NCBI RefSeq assembly: GCF_021130785.1
Contig: NC_060207.1
Coordinates: 99,985,001 to 100,049,000 of the forward strand
Direction: 5' to 3'
Length of the DNA: 64,000 nucleotides
Source of the DNA: Homalodisca vitripennis
Lineage: Eukaryota > Arthropoda > Insecta > Hemiptera > Cicadellidae
In this document: positions 61,575 through 64,000 of the stretch, in pieces
How the letters are laid out: the number at the start of each line of letters is the position of its first letter
Position numbering within the stretch: the first letter of the stretch is position 1
The notes under the pieces: model-generated
The model's input: only the letters and a program-made list of their open reading frames with translations
What the model was told of the DNA's origin: nothing
Databases searched by the model: none
Made by a program: the position numbers and the translations under genes

Positions 61575-61790
61575 TGCCGTCATATTCTTTCTGTGAATAT
61601 GATGTAAGCGCTCCAAGCGGCAGAGATCGAAGTTCACATCTTGGCAATCTGTAAATTGGAGCCACGTGATGACTAACTTGAGTCGATTCACGTTACATTG
61701 ACTTTGAGAAGTAGATGCAAGAAACTAATGCCTTATGTTTGGGTTAATATAAAGGGAATACACCACTATGTACAGAATACAACTTTTACA
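61575..61790 (+). repeat. Dispersed repeat family F, copy 2
   Basis: Colinear with 30590-30800; landmarks are listed there. A TATAAAG motif at 61749-61755 within the copy has no equivalent TATA in copy 1. Confidence 0.65.
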
Positions 61791-63936
61791 ACAAAATAAA
61801 GTATAATGAATAAACTCAAGACAAGAAAGCAGATATACGAGTAATTATGACTTTGGCACTAGAAGATAATATATTACAGATTTAGATAACGATTCAGTTC
61901 TTTGTAATAATGGAAAGGTAAGGCCTCATGTATCTTTGAGCAAGACTTCACAATTTGCAACAAAGAAAACGAAAATCCAAAATAAAAAATATGATGATAT
62001 ATACTGAAGTATTGTTTAGTTTTATTAAGAACATTTATTAATTACATTTCTAATCTCGTGTACTGAAACAATGATACAATGATGATCTTTGACCCTGGAA
62101 GATCGTACATTCAAGATTAGAGAGCGATGTAGTTCTTTGTAGCAATATAACGCTGACATTCTGCCCTAAGAGCAGGAATTTACAGCTTTCAACAAAGAAT
62201 CCAAAACGTCAAATATAAGATGATGTATACTGAATATTGTTTAATTTTACTAAATAATTTAATAAATCCAGTGTTTGATTACATTTAGAAACTCGCATAT
62301 GAAAGCAATTCGCGCAAATATGAAAAGAAAGTCTACGTTAAACGCCTAGCAAAATATGTATTTTTCACTGACTTCAACCACTGCAAGCCGCTTTAATGCA
62401 GTAGGGTTGAAAGATTTAACAAGTAAAATAAATGTTGGCTGGTAAAAAGTTTGTTAAGTGATGTAAATAATATTCACTGTACAGTGGATAATTTAATCAA
62501 ACGTGTCACAATTCCCTAGGTAGTCCTATACCTGTGTCCACAACCTTGTCGAACTTAATTATCTGTCTATGTACTCGTAATCAATCCGTGAATATGATAT
62601 CACCACAACCCTTATTCTTTATGTAGGTTTAACTATTTTATTAAATGTACCAACACTTTTTCATCGATTATCTAAGTTAATACTACTACCAAAAATGTAA
62701 AGTTAACCATTAGTTAAGAAGTACAACTATGATGAATGGGATGTTAATGTTTATTATAAGTACTAGGTAGTCCTTTCTTAACGGTTTGAATAATATAATA
62801 AAGAAATGTATTTTGTTATATATCATTGAACTATATATGCACGAAATCTGTTTGTCATATTCTCTTTTTTTATTTACACTGTTCTAATATAGGCCATTAA
62901 AAATAGTCAAGAAAGCAAATTGACATAATTTTAAAAAGTTTAAATTGGAAATATACGTTTAGTACTGTTTATTTTGCTTCCAGAGAAGTTTAAACTTAGG
63001 AGGAAATGTTTCTTTCAGGTCGTGTTTTTTTTAAATTGTAGACAGGTTGATAAGGAAATCAACCTGCTAAGGAGATAAAATCAGTAATATCGCATCTTTG
63101 TTGGAAATAGTTATCTAACAGAAACGTTCTTCGGTCATGGTTCGATCAGGCTATTGCATTGATTCGATCTAGACATTTTTAAGTCCCTCTTAGTAACGTG
63201 AAGTGTTTGTCCAGTTCTCCAGAAACTTTATTAAAATATTTAAAATCTTAAGAATGCGTGTCATCTTACTGTATATATTGTATTTATATGTGCCAGGTAT
63301 TTCCTACATATAAAATATCTATTTCGCGTCTACAATTCCCACATTGGTTATCTGGTAAAGTGTTCATGTCTAAATATACCGAGTAAACATAAATTCTAAT
63401 CCACCAACGATTATCAAGTATTTCAGAGCTGACTAAAATGAAAACATTAAGTTTTCTTTAAGGTCACGCTCAATGGAAAAGGTTTCACAGTTTGCAAAGA
63501 CAAATTACTAGTTTAATAAAGATTATAGGTTGAAAGGTTAATACAAGCGATGTTTCCCCAATTTCAAACAGATATTTTACAAGTAGACAATAATAAGTAC
63601 GGTGAAAAAATAATAACATTTTTTGTAATGCCACTCTTTTTCAAATGCAAAATTATTAAAAGAAGTACAAAATAAAAAATTCCTTGATGCATATGAAACA
63701 TTTTTTATAAAAAACAACCAAAATAATCTGGTAAACAACGAACCTGGGCCTTTTCAAAATTCACCGTTACTTTATTTGATTTAACTAAATATAAACTTTA
63801 TTTTTATATATAGGCCTACGTATAACATACTGTGCTGTCATAGAATATTACCTCTTTGTATTTTTAATGACATATGTTTTTATTTAGTACAAAATTGTTT
63901 ATGTTACTATAGTTATTATTACTTTTATTCAGTTGT
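61791..63936. other. AT-rich sequence, no gene seen
   Basis: No feature was supported. Confidence 0.45.
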
Positions 63937-64000
63937 GTGAGTCCGAAGATGTACTCATTGAGAACGAAAGGCCTCACAAAAATAAAAACTTTATATTATT
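63937..64000 (+). mobile_element. Possible retroelement 3' end: hairpin followed by A-rich tail, cut by window edge
   Basis: GTGAGTCC (63937-63944) pairs with GGCCTCAC (63970-63977), 7 of 8 positions, enclosing GAAGATG, CTCATTGAG and ACGAAA. An A-rich tail (AAAATAAAAACTTTATATT) follows to the window end. Hairpins with GAAGATG...CGAAA followed by A-rich sequence are frequent at 3' ends of dispersed invertebrate retroelements. The class is not certain from this much sequence. Confidence 0.4.

Noticed and set aside
63937..63977. Hammerhead ribozyme
   Set aside because: Core is incomplete and the helices have the wrong connectivity; a simple hairpin is the better description.

Overview
This window looks like AT-rich, gene-poor intronic or intergenic DNA from an invertebrate nuclear genome, most likely an arthropod and probably an insect. 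The reasons are the low GC content by eye, many (TA)n and (GT)n microsatellites, several decayed non-LTR retrotransposon fragments of types common in insects, numerous small terminal-inverted-repeat elements, and no long open reading frames, operons or ribosome binding sites. No tRNA, rRNA, CRISPR array or complete protein-coding gene was recognised. Nearly all open frames of 60 to 126 codons look like chance or repeat-derived frames.

Layout. 1-5.3 kb: a compound repeat locus. About 30 copies of a 66-67 bp GC-richer minisatellite (2458-4450) have higher-order structure and are followed by a decayed skirt. They are preceded by about 2.9 copies of a 135 bp tandem repeat and a short coding-like ORF. 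The whole is bracketed by a ~100 bp inverted repeat (964-1064 and 4643-4752). 5.3-16 kb: mostly plain AT-rich sequence with one copy of a three-member TIR element (7183-7526), a weaker TIR candidate, and two promoter-like sites followed by short signal-peptide-like ORFs. 16.1-16.55 kb: a clean 5'-truncated non-LTR retrotransposon with an 8 bp target-site duplication. 16.6-32 kb: AT-rich DNA with a retrotransposon linker fossil (21.8 kb), the best candidate host exon (25634-25747) and long dinucleotide tracts. 32-44 kb: a frameshifted retrotransposon ORF1 fossil and several diverged dispersed repeat families, plus a third promoter/first-exon candidate at 33.7 kb. 46.7-47.3 kb: two TIR elements side by side, one with near-perfect TIRs and an 8 bp target-site duplication. 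49.25-51.47 kb: a 2.2 kb locus of directly and inversely repeated copies of one TIR element. 54.4-55.3 kb: a 3 x 107 bp tandem repeat next to a dead reverse transcriptase. 55.4-64 kb: further dispersed repeats, ending with a hairpin-plus-A-rich tail that looks like a retroelement 3' end.

No pathway or gene cluster can be reconstructed. The content is best read as a record of transposition and tandem amplification, with a few possible exons of long-intron genes. Dispersed families were recognised by eye within the window only, so boundaries are approximate. No undescribed functional system is claimed; the most unusual structures are the inverted-repeat-bracketed minisatellite and the 49-51 kb foldback locus.
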